DNA from: Anaerolineae bacterium | GTDB lineage: Bacteria; Chloroflexota; Anaerolineae; Promineifilales; Promineifilaceae | Reading direction: 5' to 3' | Assembly (NCBI GenBank): GCA_028277515.1 | Contig: JANQGC010000033.1 | Coordinates: 1-8,969, forward strand | DNA length: 8,969 nucleotides | In this document: positions 1-7,187 of the stretch, one piece after another | How positions within the stretch are numbered: the stretch's first letter is position 1 | Layout of the letters: every line of letters begins with the position of its first letter | Notes under the pieces: model-generated | What the model was told of the DNA's origin: nothing | Database searches by the model: none | The model's input: the letters and a program-made list of their open reading frames with translations, nothing else | Program-made: the position numbers and the translations under genes

Positions 1-710
1 ACATATGCGGCCTGGGTTTCAGGAGCCGTAAAACGAATGGCATGGCCTATCTCTCCCGCGGCCACTTCTTCATAGCGCACCAATCCGGGCAGGATGGGCA
101 GCCCGGCGGCATCGGCCGATGTCCAACCATCCGGCCGCAGATCGTGGCTGTTGAGATCAAATACGGATCCATTCGCTGCCTGCCAACCGCCATCTCCCCG
201 CGGAAAAGCATAATAAAGCTCGAAAAGCAGACATTTTTCTTGCTGCAAAACCAACACATGCCGGTCCCCATCCGCATCCGGCCCACCTTCAATGGGGGCA
301 TCCGGCGGCAGCGGATAGGGGCCGGGATCGCTTTCCTCCGGCCACCAGATGAACTCAACCGGCACATCAGGCTGCTCGGCGGAAACCACAACAAAGGGAA
401 TGCCGATAGGGCTGTTTGAACCGGGTGGCCAGACGCCGGAACCAAAATCCGCATGCAAACCCCTGCCGGCACCGATACTGTTGATAAAATCGGCCGAATT
501 GGGGTGCACCGGCAGATCGTCAACCGCCGTATTCCAGATATTGTCCTCTGGAAATATTGTGCAGCCCCCAATCACCGGCGCTGAACTGCCTTGTCCCTGC
601 ACCAGCGGCAGGTACACATCTGTGGCCTGAATATCCTGCCTGAGAGCTGATACACGGCATGAAATTGCAAACACAAGACTCAAACACAACATGAACAAAG
701 TGAATTTCAT
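1..710 (-). CDS. Secreted protein of unknown function, partial (3' end beyond the window)
   Basis: The reading frame is open from the ATG at 708-710 to the left edge (236 codons visible) with no stop, so the C-terminus is missing. The start is supported by AGGAG (718-722) 7 nt upstream. Residues 1-18 form a short basic and hydrophobic signal peptide ending in AISC. Cys18 may be a weak lipobox cysteine; otherwise cleavage falls a few residues later. A YLPLV motif follows at 33-37. The mature domain contains FPEDNIWNT (53-61), GAGRGLHADFGSG (80-92), PIGIPFVVV (101-109), a DxDGDRH stretch (146-151), RPDGWTSADAAGLPILPGL (192-210) and GHAIRFTAPETQAAY (222-236). I recall similar motif strings from secreted proteins of Chloroflexota and Actinobacteria, but I know no assigned function. 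Export is a firm inference; the role is unknown. It lies 53 nt downstream of the propeller protein gene on the same strand, with a palindrome between them. Confidence 0.85.
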   Translation of the reverse strand, partial: MKFTLFMLCLSLVFAISCRVSALRQDIQATDVYLPLVQGQGSSAPVIGGCTIFPEDNIWNTAVDDLPVHPNSADFINSIGAGRGLHADFGSGVWPPGSNSPIGIPFVVVSAEQPDVPVEFIWWPEESDPGPYPLPPDAPIEGGPDADGDRHVLVLQQEKCLLFELYYAFPRGDGGWQAANGSVFDLNSHDLRPDGWTSADAAGLPILPGLVRYEEVAAGEIGHAIRFTAPETQAAY

Positions 711-724
711 CGCTGATCTCCTGG

Positions 725-757
725 AGGTGCCAGTCACTTTGAAAGTGACTGGCACCT
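725..757. repeat. Near-perfect palindrome (REP-like hairpin) between two minus-strand genes
   Basis: A 14-bp perfect stem (725-738 with 744-757, arm AGGTGCCAGTCACT) encloses the 5-nt centre TTGAA; a further two base pairs could form, leaving a 1-nt loop. It sits between the stop of the membrane propeller gene (764) and the Shine-Dalgarno sequence (718-722) of the secreted-protein gene. No T-run follows on either strand, so it does not look like an intrinsic terminator. The length, symmetry and intergenic placement fit a REP-type element. A transcript hairpin that affects translation or mRNA stability of the downstream gene is the alternative. Confidence 0.8.
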
Positions 758-763
758 GGCAAC

Positions 764-2995
764 TCATCTCTCGATCCACACGGCCGAATAACAACCCTGC
801 AAATTATGTGGAATCGTCCACTCAAAATCATGAATAGGTGAAACCACACGAAGCTGGTATCCCTCTGAAAATAATAACCACTCCCGGTCGGCCGACCAGT
901 CATCGGGAAAGCGGCCGGTCCGAAAAACTTCCTGTTCATTTTCCAAATCCAGGAATCGCAGCAGAAAATCACCATCGCGCAGGGCAGCGAAAGCCAGGTA
1001 GGGTCCACCGATATTCAACATCAACGGCGGTAAAATCATCTCCATTTCGTTTTCCGTGATAATGGATAATTCATCTGTTTGCGGCTGGTAATAGAACAAA
1101 TAACTGCCCGCCTGGCGCTCATTACCCAATTCACGGGTAGCGATCAACCAGCCATCTTGATATGGCTCTGCGGTGACGATTCCAAGCTGAAACGAACGCC
1201 TCTCGGTGGCAATACCTGATTGCAAACGGCGCAAATCAATGATAATTTGCTCATCACCAGTCAAATTCCCCTGAACAAGTTCCCGCCAGATCCCCCTTTG
1301 CGAGGGATCAGTGTGGCCAAAAATCTGGCCGCGCAGATAAGCAAATGTTTCATCATCCAACCAGGCAACAGGCAGACCGCTTCCCAAATGAGACACAATA
1401 CGCCCTTGTTCATCCCCCAAAGAAATTTGAGGTTTCTCATAAGGTTCTCGCAATGTCAGTAGTGTGTACCGGCCATCCGGTGACCACAGCGGTACACCGT
1501 CAGCGGTAATCCTTTCACAATCCCCCTCTGAGCAGGCTTTAACATCAAGATACCAGGGTTCTATTACCGTCCGGTTGTCCTCAATAAACAGGTAGTAACC
1601 ATTCATGGTTTGATAAGGTTGTTCACCCGTTCTCAGAAAGCGTTCGGACCAATAAAGGGGCGCCCGGTCATGCTCCAGCCAGAACTGTTCCTGGCCGTTG
1701 CGCCACAAATAAGTATGGTAAGGTCCCTGGTCAATCTCTCCCGCATTAAAGGAGACGAGAGCGCCGCTATAATCGGGCAAACGGACGAGCTGTGGCTGGG
1801 GAAATAGGGAGTTACCATTGGTCGAGGGGTTGGTTCGGAACTGCCATTCACTCATCCATTCTCCTTCGGCCGTTTGCAAGCGCAGCAGGCGCTGTTGGCT
1901 GCCTCCTCTACACAGCATCAAGATATCATGCGGGGGCTTGGCCTCACCAGCGGGAAGGGCAGCCGTCACCGGCCAGGGCATGTTAGCATTGGGCAAGGGT
2001 GGGGGTTCTAATCCTCTGGAGGCTAGCAACTCGCTCACAATAGCCGGATCGACGACTTGATTAATCACCGCAAAGTTATTGACCAATACTGCGCCCAACC
2101 AGGCAGCGTACCCTTGAGCAAGCGCTTCATATCCAGGATCATCAAGCGGCCGGCCGACCAGGGTTGGCGCAGGCAAGGTGACCGTCCCTTTGCCATCACG
2201 AACCAGGATGCGGGCAGAAAAATACCCTTCACTAATGCGCAAGAGCGATTCTTCCCGCCGGTCCAGTTTTAGTTCCAACTCAAAATTCTTCGGGCAGTTG
2301 ACAGCCGAACGTGCGCAATAATCGTTGACCAATTCATCCAGGAATGGAAACAACCTGCGGCCCGTTTCTGCGTCTCGCTGCGGATACACCAGGCTTAAGA
2401 TTTTACCCGTTTGACTTTCCCAACCGCCCCAAAATTCCGATCCGTCCAGGCGGATTAACCGCCAGCCATCGTCAGACTGTTTATAAAGAAAGACGCGCTC
2501 CAACATGAACGGCCGGCTGTCGGATCGTGTGGTAAATGAGCGCGTTTGGCTGATAGTTGCCCGCTGCAAATTGGGTTCCGTTACAATTTGCAGGTTAGCA
2601 TCCCCGGCCAAATCCTCATTAATCGGCTCTAGCCCCAGGACCGTACGCTCCCAAAATAGATTTAAACTCCACAACTGAGCCTGGGTATTAAACCAGTACT
2701 GTTCCTGGTCTGAAATCAATGAGCTGAATAGCTCATAATCTTGCGACTGCTCGGCTTCAATCAAGAGCTGATGGGTGGCGGCCAGCTCATCTTTAATTAC
2801 CTGCGTACTTCGATCTGCCCTCCGGTCCAGCAGCCAATAGACACCGGCAGCCAATAGTCCAAAGATAACCAGAATCAATAACAACCAGCGCCACGGCCGT
2901 TGTGGAGAATCTTTCTCATCCCCTTCATCCAAGTGGCGTAGCTCATCCCAATCCTGTTGTTCGCCTGTTTGCCATTCAAAATCCGGAGTTTGCAT
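764..2995 (-). CDS. Membrane-anchored protein with C-terminal beta-propeller-like (PD40/TolB-type) region
   Basis: A protein of 743 residues. Residues 1-35 are acidic and polar. Residues 36-56 (WRWLLLILVIFGLLAAGVYW) form one membrane segment, followed by an arginine-rich flank, so a single-pass anchor with most of the chain outside the cytoplasm is likely. Residues 62-190 are alpha/beta and end in a FWGGWES motif, resembling an NTF2-like or juxtamembrane domain. Residues 198-310 contain SLVYPQRD and PTLVGRPLDDPGYEALAQGYAAWL, which recall a degenerate metallopeptidase-like module without HExxH. Residues 355-743 hold propeller-type strands, clearest at PLWSPDGRYTLLTL (502-515) and DDWSADREWLLF (698-709). 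The function is unknown; similar architectures are common in Anaerolineae as I recall. No Shine-Dalgarno precedes the ATG at 2993-2995, and a terminator ends only 17 nt upstream. No later in-frame ATG precedes the membrane segment, so this start is preferred. Confidence 0.85.
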   Translation of the reverse strand: MQTPDFEWQTGEQQDWDELRHLDEGDEKDSPQRPWRWLLLILVIFGLLAAGVYWLLDRRADRSTQVIKDELAATHQLLIEAEQSQDYELFSSLISDQEQYWFNTQAQLWSLNLFWERTVLGLEPINEDLAGDANLQIVTEPNLQRATISQTRSFTTRSDSRPFMLERVFLYKQSDDGWRLIRLDGSEFWGGWESQTGKILSLVYPQRDAETGRRLFPFLDELVNDYCARSAVNCPKNFELELKLDRREESLLRISEGYFSARILVRDGKGTVTLPAPTLVGRPLDDPGYEALAQGYAAWLGAVLVNNFAVINQVVDPAIVSELLASRGLEPPPLPNANMPWPVTAALPAGEAKPPHDILMLCRGGSQQRLLRLQTAEGEWMSEWQFRTNPSTNGNSLFPQPQLVRLPDYSGALVSFNAGEIDQGPYHTYLWRNGQEQFWLEHDRAPLYWSERFLRTGEQPYQTMNGYYLFIEDNRTVIEPWYLDVKACSEGDCERITADGVPLWSPDGRYTLLTLREPYEKPQISLGDEQGRIVSHLGSGLPVAWLDDETFAYLRGQIFGHTDPSQRGIWRELVQGNLTGDEQIIIDLRRLQSGIATERRSFQLGIVTAEPYQDGWLIATRELGNERQAGSYLFYYQPQTDELSIITENEMEMILPPLMLNIGGPYLAFAALRDGDFLLRFLDLENEQEVFRTGRFPDDWSADREWLLFSEGYQLRVVSPIHDFEWTIPHNLQGCYSAVWIER

Positions 2996-3012
2996 ACGCT
3001 ATTAGAAACGAA

Positions 3013-3043
3013 AAGCTGCCGGCTTTCAACAGGCCGGCAGCTT
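3013..3043 (-). terminator. Rho-independent terminator of the methyltransferase-GNAT unit
   Basis: On the minus strand, an 11-bp GC-rich stem (3033-3043 paired with 3013-3023, arm AAGCTGCCGGC) with a 9-nt loop begins 2 nt after the GNAT stop codon (3046-3048). A T-rich tail (TTCGTTTC) follows. The placement and shape fit an intrinsic terminator. It ends 17 nt before the start codon of the next minus-strand gene, so that gene needs either read-through or a promoter located inside the GNAT gene. Confidence 0.75.
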
Positions 3044-3045
3044 CT

Positions 3046-3834
3046 TTATTCTTTCGTCGTCAGGGTAAAAGGGGTTGTATGCGTTAAAAACTGGAATCCC
3101 CGTTTTTCCAGAATCGGCCGGCTCATATCCCCTGCGTCTACCGTCAAAAAACGATATCCCCGTTGCACCGCCTCCTGGGCACGGGCGGCAACCACGGCCG
3201 TATATAATCCTTGCTTTCGATACTCAGGCAAAGTCGCCCCGCCCCACAATCCGGCAAATGTGCTTTTGGGTGGAAAGGAAATCCAGGCTGCGCAGGCAGG
3301 CTGGTCATTAACATAGGCCATATAAACGCTCCAAAATTCAGGTTGTTTGGTTATATTCTCTTGTAACTGCGTGGCCAGCCAGTCAAAATTTTCGTCATAA
3401 ACCTGTTCCTGGATGTTAGCTACTTTACGCAAATCACCTGCCCGTATAACGCGCCGCACATCGGCCGTCACCGGTTCTAAATAAACCGCGGGACAATCCT
3501 GCAAATCAATTAACAGCAGCGCCTCTTCCTCTTCCCCTTCAAAACCATGCGCAAGGAGTCTTTTCTGCAAGTCGGCCGGTTGGTCGTGAGCATAAGTTTT
3601 CCATTCCAGGCCATACCCATTCACCCGGTTTTTGTACCAATCAACCTGCTCCTGGATAACCTGGTCGGCATTATCCTCGTTCAGGTCGCTGTAAATAATA
3701 AAACTTAGGCGGGAGGGATCACGGCTAATATGGCGCACAACCGGTCCGGCAACCTCACGCCGGTACTGGGGATGGATGCTGTCTTTCCGTTCCTGCTCAT
3801 TATATAAATTTAATATTTCTTTTCTGTCCATCAT
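3046..3834 (-). CDS. GNAT-family N-acetyltransferase
   Basis: A protein of 262 residues from the ATG at 3832-3834. That ATG overlaps the upstream methyltransferase stop as ATGA. A second ATG (3829-3831) follows at once, and GGAAGGA upstream suits either; longer readings would extend into the methyltransferase gene and have no support. The C-terminal half is a GNAT fold that binds acetyl-CoA. Motif A is WGGATLPEYRKQGLYTAVV (197-215), with R206 and G209 in the pyrophosphate-binding loop, followed by a helix and GYRFLTVDAGDMSRPILEKRGFQFL (226-250), the usual motif B region. The N-terminal half (LEWKTYAHDQPADLQKRLLAHGFEGEEEEALLLIDL, 77 onward) is typical of a two-lobed GNAT subfamily with a degenerate first lobe. 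The substrate is unknown. Translation is probably coupled to the methyltransferase, and a terminator follows directly. Confidence 0.9.
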   Translation of the reverse strand: MMDRKEILNLYNEQERKDSIHPQYRREVAGPVVRHISRDPSRLSFIIYSDLNEDNADQVIQEQVDWYKNRVNGYGLEWKTYAHDQPADLQKRLLAHGFEGEEEEALLLIDLQDCPAVYLEPVTADVRRVIRAGDLRKVANIQEQVYDENFDWLATQLQENITKQPEFWSVYMAYVNDQPACAAWISFPPKSTFAGLWGGATLPEYRKQGLYTAVVAARAQEAVQRGYRFLTVDAGDMSRPILEKRGFQFLTHTTPFTLTTKE

Positions 3835-4847
3835 AGTTCCTTCCGAGCCGGATCTGCCCGCCATAAGCACCAATCTAACATGGTTTCTCTTACCGGCAGC
3901 CCATCAATGCGTACCCCTTCCAGAATAGCACTCACCGGCGTTGGCCGGGCTAATCCTGAGCATTGACTTATTTGACGGACCTGCCAGCCTGATTTTTCAA
4001 ATTGTTCTAATGCGGTAGCGTGATAAAGCATCATTTCCAGGCCTGCGTTCCGGATCACCTCCTTGTTTGCCATATCTGAAGGATCGAAAAAGTGGGCTAT
4101 GGAATAAAAAGATCCCTTGACAATACGCTTCAATTCCAACAAGAGGTGACCCGGCTGTTCAATATTGGCCAGGCCCAGATTTGAGGTCAAGGTCTCCACC
4201 GCGCCATCCTTGAAAGGCGTTTTGCGCGCGTCAAATGACAGCAAGCTAACGTTATTGGAAAGTCCCATCGCCTGCCACAAACTTTGGTTGCGTCGCAGAA
4301 CATGGGGGCTGAAATCAGTGGCAACAAGAGATCTGTTACTCTCACGTAGAAGCTGGTCAAGAAGATAACCACGCCCGGAGGCCAGATCAATGATTGGTCC
4401 TTCATCTCCAGAAAGCTGGTCGATTAAAGCACCAGCCTGATGGCTCCAACAATCTCTATATTCGGCCGTATACATATGCTCCTTGGCCACTTCTTCAAGC
4501 ATCTTTGCCTCTACAAACTGGCCTTGCACTTCCAATAACAAGGTTTTCATAAATTGATCGGCTGGAGAGAGCTGATCAATAGGCGTTTCCATCACCTGTC
4601 GCTCGATTTCCGGATGATCGAGCAGGTAGCGCAACAATCCGCTGTCAACCTGCTCCCACATATCATTGCGTGGCAGATCGGGTGTTAAAAAGAGACCAAT
4701 GCCTTCGCGAACCGGATACTCTGAGCCACAATTTTGGCATTGTGATTCGGCCGTCTCAATTCCCTCATTGGTTTCCGCCCCAATTTCCCAACTCAAGGTG
4801 CCACCGCAGGCTGGACATTGTAATAAGTCAATCAAATACGCTTGCAT
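3831..4847 (-). CDS. SAM-dependent methyltransferase with N-terminal Trm112-like zinc ribbon
   Basis: A protein of 338 residues. The start is the ATG at 4845-4847, preceded by GGAG with 6 nt spacing. A longer reading would begin at a TTG (4857-4859) that overlaps this Shine-Dalgarno site and is rejected. Residues 1-54 form a Trm112-type zinc ribbon with C11-PA-C14 and C37-QN-C40, followed by YPVREGIGLFL. Residues 60-145 are a helical linker. The class I methyltransferase core has motif I IIDLASGRGY (152-161), an acidic residue after strand 2 in LVATDFSPH (D178), and SFDARKTPF (D206 region). It continues with a motif IV-like stretch (VETLTSNLGLANIEQPGHLLLEL, 217-239). It transfers a methyl group from S-adenosylmethionine; the substrate cannot be read from the sequence. 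Members of this fold with a zinc ribbon act on RNA, proteins or small molecules. It is the first gene of a two-gene unit with the GNAT. Confidence 0.88.
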   Translation of the reverse strand: MQAYLIDLLQCPACGGTLSWEIGAETNEGIETAESQCQNCGSEYPVREGIGLFLTPDLPRNDMWEQVDSGLLRYLLDHPEIERQVMETPIDQLSPADQFMKTLLLEVQGQFVEAKMLEEVAKEHMYTAEYRDCWSHQAGALIDQLSGDEGPIIDLASGRGYLLDQLLRESNRSLVATDFSPHVLRRNQSLWQAMGLSNNVSLLSFDARKTPFKDGAVETLTSNLGLANIEQPGHLLLELKRIVKGSFYSIAHFFDPSDMANKEVIRNAGLEMMLYHATALEQFEKSGWQVRQISQCSGLARPTPVSAILEGVRIDGLPVRETMLDWCLWRADPARKEL

Positions 4848-4965
4848 ACTTTTCTCCAAAGCGAAACCATATAAGGGTTAACGGTCAAATAATTAAAACC
4901 ATGATGATTATCAATCAGATTAACCGCCCTGGCAAAACTTATTTAATAACTTTCCTTAATCACAC

Positions 4966-4994
4966 TTGACAAACTCGGTCAGGCCCGCTATCAT
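4966..4994 (+). promoter_or_regulatory. Sigma-70-type promoter of the marR-dioxygenase-esterase operon
   Basis: TTGACA (4966-4971) is followed after exactly 17 nt by TATCAT (4989-4994). This is a perfect -35 box and a 4-of-6 -10 box. Transcription would start near 5001, giving a leader of about 31 nt before the regulator's ATG. The divergent region 4848-5031 also has to serve the minus-strand methyltransferase, but no equally clear promoter was found for that gene. Confidence 0.75.
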
Positions 4995-5013
4995 TTCAAT
5001 ATTAAATATTTTG
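4993..5013 (+). promoter_or_regulatory. Putative MarR operator overlapping the transcription start
   Basis: Directly after the -10 box lies an AT-rich symmetric site, AATATT-A-AATATT (4998-5010), a perfect 6-bp inverted repeat around one base. It covers the expected transcription start, a typical position for autorepression by a MarR dimer. The wider block 4993-5013 has the order ATTTC, ATAT, AAT, TTTTG, which recurs just after the -10 box of the downstream VOC gene (7185-7204). The operator role is inferred. Confidence 0.5.
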
Positions 5014-5031
5014 ATGTTAAACTAATTTCCA

Positions 5032-5490
5032 ATGGGCACACATTATTCAGGAACACAAAAAGAAACAATCGCTTTGGATGGCTTCATCAAGCTGTCCCGC
5101 GCGGCCGATACGATCACCCATCGTACACACCAGCATTTGCAATCCGTTAATCTAACCATCAGCCAGTTCGGTGTTTTAGAAGCATTGGCACACCTGGGAC
5201 CTTTACAGCCTGGCCAATTGGCGCATAAAGTTTTGAAAAGCAGTGGCAATATGACCCTGGTGATCGATAACCTGGTCAAACGTGGCCTGGTCAGTCGCCA
5301 AAGGAGAACCGACGACCGGCGCTGCATTGATATCACCTTAACTGAAGATGGGACGGCGCTCATTGAAAAAATTTTTCCCGGCCATGTACGAGGTGTCGTT
5401 CAGGCAATGAGCGCCCTCTCCGATAAAGAACAGATGCAATTAGCAAAACTATGCCGGAAACTAGGGTTGGCCAATCAGGCAACAGTTTAG
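5032..5490 (+). CDS. MarR-family transcriptional regulator (MhqR-like)
   Basis: A protein of 152 residues with the size and fold of MarR repressors. An N-terminal dimerisation helix (13-40) is followed by the winged helix: SQFGVLEALAHLGPLQPGQLAHKVLKSSGNMTLVIDNLVKRGLVSRQ (44-90, with the recognition helix near 71-83). The wing is RRTDDRRCIDITLTEDG (91-107), and C-terminal dimer helices follow. The DxR pattern in the wing is the family hallmark. The N-terminal MGTHYSGT resembles the start of many MhqR-type regulators and supports this ATG, although no Shine-Dalgarno precedes it. The only cysteines are C98 and C141, so a thiol switch is possible but unproven. It is the first gene of an operon with a ring-cleaving dioxygenase and an esterase, which suggests a repressor released by quinones or other electrophilic aromatics. 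A palindrome at its own promoter suggests autoregulation. Confidence 0.9.
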   Translation: MGTHYSGTQKETIALDGFIKLSRAADTITHRTHQHLQSVNLTISQFGVLEALAHLGPLQPGQLAHKVLKSSGNMTLVIDNLVKRGLVSRQRRTDDRRCIDITLTEDGTALIEKIFPGHVRGVVQAMSALSDKEQMQLAKLCRKLGLANQATV

Positions 5491-5539
5491 GCAATACCCA
5501 AAGGGCATGCTGATTGTTTTACAACGAAAGGACAAAAAC

Positions 5540-6499
5540 ATGCAAAAAGTACAAGGCATTCACCACATCACAGCAATCGCCGGCGATCCGCAGCGAAACA
5601 TTAACTTTTACCATCATCTGCTCGGCCAGCGGCTGGTCAAAAAAACGGTTAATTTCGACGATCCGGGCACCTATCATTTCTATTTCGCCGATGAAACCGG
5701 CACACCGGGAACCATATTAACCTTCTTTCCCTGGAAACATATGACGCGCGGGCAACGTGGCAATGGCGAAGTAGCTGCGACCGCCTATTCCATCCCGCCC
5801 GCCTCCATCCCCTACTGGCAAGAGCGGCTGGCTAAACAAGGTGTCGTGATTGGCGAAAGGGAAACCCGTTTTGGCATGGAGGTCATCAACTTTCAAGATC
5901 CTGATGGGATGGTTGTCGAGCTGGTCGTGCATGACGGTAACGCGACTTTTGCTCATTGGGAAGATGGTCCTATTCCCGCTGAACACGCCCTGCGTGGATT
6001 TTTCGGAGCCACTTTATGGGTTGCTGAAATTAAAAGCACTGCCAGGTTATTAATTGACTCGCTGGGCTTCACTTTTATTGGCAATGAAGGCCCGCGCTAT
6101 CGCTACCAGGCCGCCTCAAATGACATTGGCCTAACAGTTGATCTGCTGGAAAGGCCAGGCATGCCCTTCGGCCGTTTAGGCGCCGGTTCCGTACATCATA
6201 TCGCCTTTCGCACCGTTGATGATGATGAACAAATTGAATATCAACATGCATTGCGCCGCGATGGCTACCAGGTAACGGTCGTGATGGATCGCCAATATTT
6301 CCATTCCATCTACTTTCATTCCCCCGGCGGCGTTCTCTTTGAAATCGCCACCGACGCACCTGGATTTCTCTATGATGAACCACGCGCCGAGTTGGGAACT
6401 CACTTGAAATTGCCTCCCTGGCTGGAAAGCCGGCGCAGTGAGATTGAACGTCGCCTGCCACAGGTGAGCTTAGAAACAGAAGGAAATGATCATGACTGA
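5540..6499 (+). CDS. mhqO: Ring-cleaving dioxygenase, two VOC modules (MhqO/PcpA type)
   Basis: A protein of 319 residues from the ATG at 5540, which has AAAGGA (5527-5532) 7 nt upstream; an in-frame ATG at 5507 lacks a proper site. It has two vicinal-oxygen-chelate modules (about 4-130 and 150-270). Candidate metal ligands are H9 (in GIHHITAI), H220 (in SVHHIAF) and E268 (in GVLFEIAT). This pattern matches the Fe(II) His-His-Glu triad of PcpA-type (chloro)hydroquinone 1,2-dioxygenases, with one ligand from the first module. Other shared motifs are YHFYFADETGTPGTILTFFP (45-64) and APGFLYDEP near the C-terminus. The family opens hydroquinone or catechol rings with O2 in the cytoplasm, and the length agrees with MhqO/MhqA/MhqE of Bacillus. 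It lies 49 nt after the MarR gene and overlaps the esterase by 8 bp. The exact substrate is inferred. Confidence 0.9.
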   Translation: MQKVQGIHHITAIAGDPQRNINFYHHLLGQRLVKKTVNFDDPGTYHFYFADETGTPGTILTFFPWKHMTRGQRGNGEVAATAYSIPPASIPYWQERLAKQGVVIGERETRFGMEVINFQDPDGMVVELVVHDGNATFAHWEDGPIPAEHALRGFFGATLWVAEIKSTARLLIDSLGFTFIGNEGPRYRYQAASNDIGLTVDLLERPGMPFGRLGAGSVHHIAFRTVDDDEQIEYQHALRRDGYQVTVVMDRQYFHSIYFHSPGGVLFEIATDAPGFLYDEPRAELGTHLKLPPWLESRRSEIERRLPQVSLETEGNDHD

Positions 6500-7142
6500 A
6501 AATACGAGCAACAAAGGACCGCATCAAGGACAGGAGGTATTAAAAAGGGGGCCAGACTTTAATCAGGCCTCCGGGGCCATGCTCTTGATCCACGGCCGTG
6601 GCGCCTCTCCTGAAGATATTATGGAACTGGGCAGTCACCTGCCCCATCCCAATCTGACCTTCCTGGCTCCTCGCGCGGCCAACAATACCTGGTATCCCTA
6701 CAGCTTTCTGGCTCCACTGGAGCAAAATGAGCCTTATCTCTCATCTGCCCTGCAAATGGTGGAAGATCTCGTCACCCACGTTGAACAAGCGGGCATTCCG
6801 GCCGAAAAAATCTTGCTCGGCGGCTTTTCACAAGGGGCTTGCCTGGCATCCGAATTTGCGGCACGTAACGCTCGCCGTTACGGCGGCCTGCTGTTATTCA
6901 GCGGCGGTTTGATCGGCCCTCCAGGAACAACCCGTGATTATGAAGGTTCTCTTGAGGGAACACCCGTCTTTCTTGGCTGCAGCGACATCGATCCCCATAT
7001 ACCCCTGGAACGTGTCAATGAAACGGAAGCAAAATTAACCAAACTAGGTGCACAGGTCAACAAGAAAATCTATCCTGGTATGGGTCACACGATCGTCCAG
7101 GATGAAATAGACCAGGCAAATGATATTGTCAGGGCTATATAA
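6492..7142 (+). CDS. mhqD: Alpha/beta-hydrolase, phospholipase/carboxylesterase family (MhqD-like)
   Basis: A protein of 216 residues. The ATG at 6492 has GAAGGA (6479-6484) 7 nt upstream; the ATG at 6486 is only 1 nt from it and is rejected. The gene overlaps the dioxygenase stop by 8 bp, so translation is probably coupled. Family features are the oxyanion-side HGRG (34-37), FLAPRA (57-62), the nucleophile in GGFSQGA (S113), the acid in GCSDIDPHIP (probably D167) and the base in GMGH (H199). This is a complete Ser-Asp-His triad in the order seen in the phospholipase/carboxylesterase (lysophospholipase/YpfH-like) family. No signal peptide is visible, so it acts in the cytoplasm. In Bacillus a homologue, MhqD, is co-transcribed with the dioxygenase MhqE and is induced by methylhydroquinone. 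A role in hydrolysing ring-cleavage products or aromatic esters is inferred. The chain ends soon after the catalytic His, near the lower end of family length. Confidence 0.9.
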   Translation: MTENTSNKGPHQGQEVLKRGPDFNQASGAMLLIHGRGASPEDIMELGSHLPHPNLTFLAPRAANNTWYPYSFLAPLEQNEPYLSSALQMVEDLVTHVEQAGIPAEKILLGGFSQGACLASEFAARNARRYGGLLLFSGGLIGPPGTTRDYEGSLEGTPVFLGCSDIDPHIPLERVNETEAKLTKLGAQVNKKIYPGMGHTIVQDEIDQANDIVRAI

Positions 7143-7158
7143 ACATATATCCTAATTC

Positions 7159-7187
7159 TTGACACCATTTGCAGCATCGAATAAATT
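7159..7187 (+). promoter_or_regulatory. Sigma-70-type promoter of the VOC gene
   Basis: TTGACA (7159-7164), a 17-nt spacer and TAAATT (7182-7187, 4 of 6) lie in the 84-nt gap after the esterase gene. The distance from the -10 box to the ATG (39 nt) is nearly the same as at the regulator's promoter (37 nt). The VOC gene therefore seems to have its own transcript. Confidence 0.65.

Noticed and set aside
47..571. Minus-strand open frame of 174 codons at the left edge
   Set aside because: It is a shadow of the real minus-strand gene (1-710), whose frame has a signal peptide, a Shine-Dalgarno site and coherent motifs.
708..710. Calling the secreted protein a definite lipoprotein
   Set aside because: The AISC sequence lacks the usual Leu at -3, so ordinary signal peptidase I cleavage is equally possible.
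520..1008. Minus-strand open frame of 162 codons across the gap between the first two genes
   Set aside because: It overlaps two well-supported genes in another frame, has a cysteine-rich random composition and would read through the palindrome.
4848..4859. TTG at 4857-4859 as start of the methyltransferase
   Set aside because: It overlaps the GGAG that serves the ATG at 4845-4847, and the family sequence begins at the later Met.
4905..4917. TGATT-ATC-AATCA inverted repeat in the divergent intergenic region
   Set aside because: The arms are only 5 bp in AT-rich DNA and it is upstream of both mapped signals; too weak to call an operator.
4848..4965. Minus-strand promoter for the methyltransferase
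   Set aside because: TTGACC and TATATG-like strings are present, but no pair has acceptable spacing, so none was annotated.
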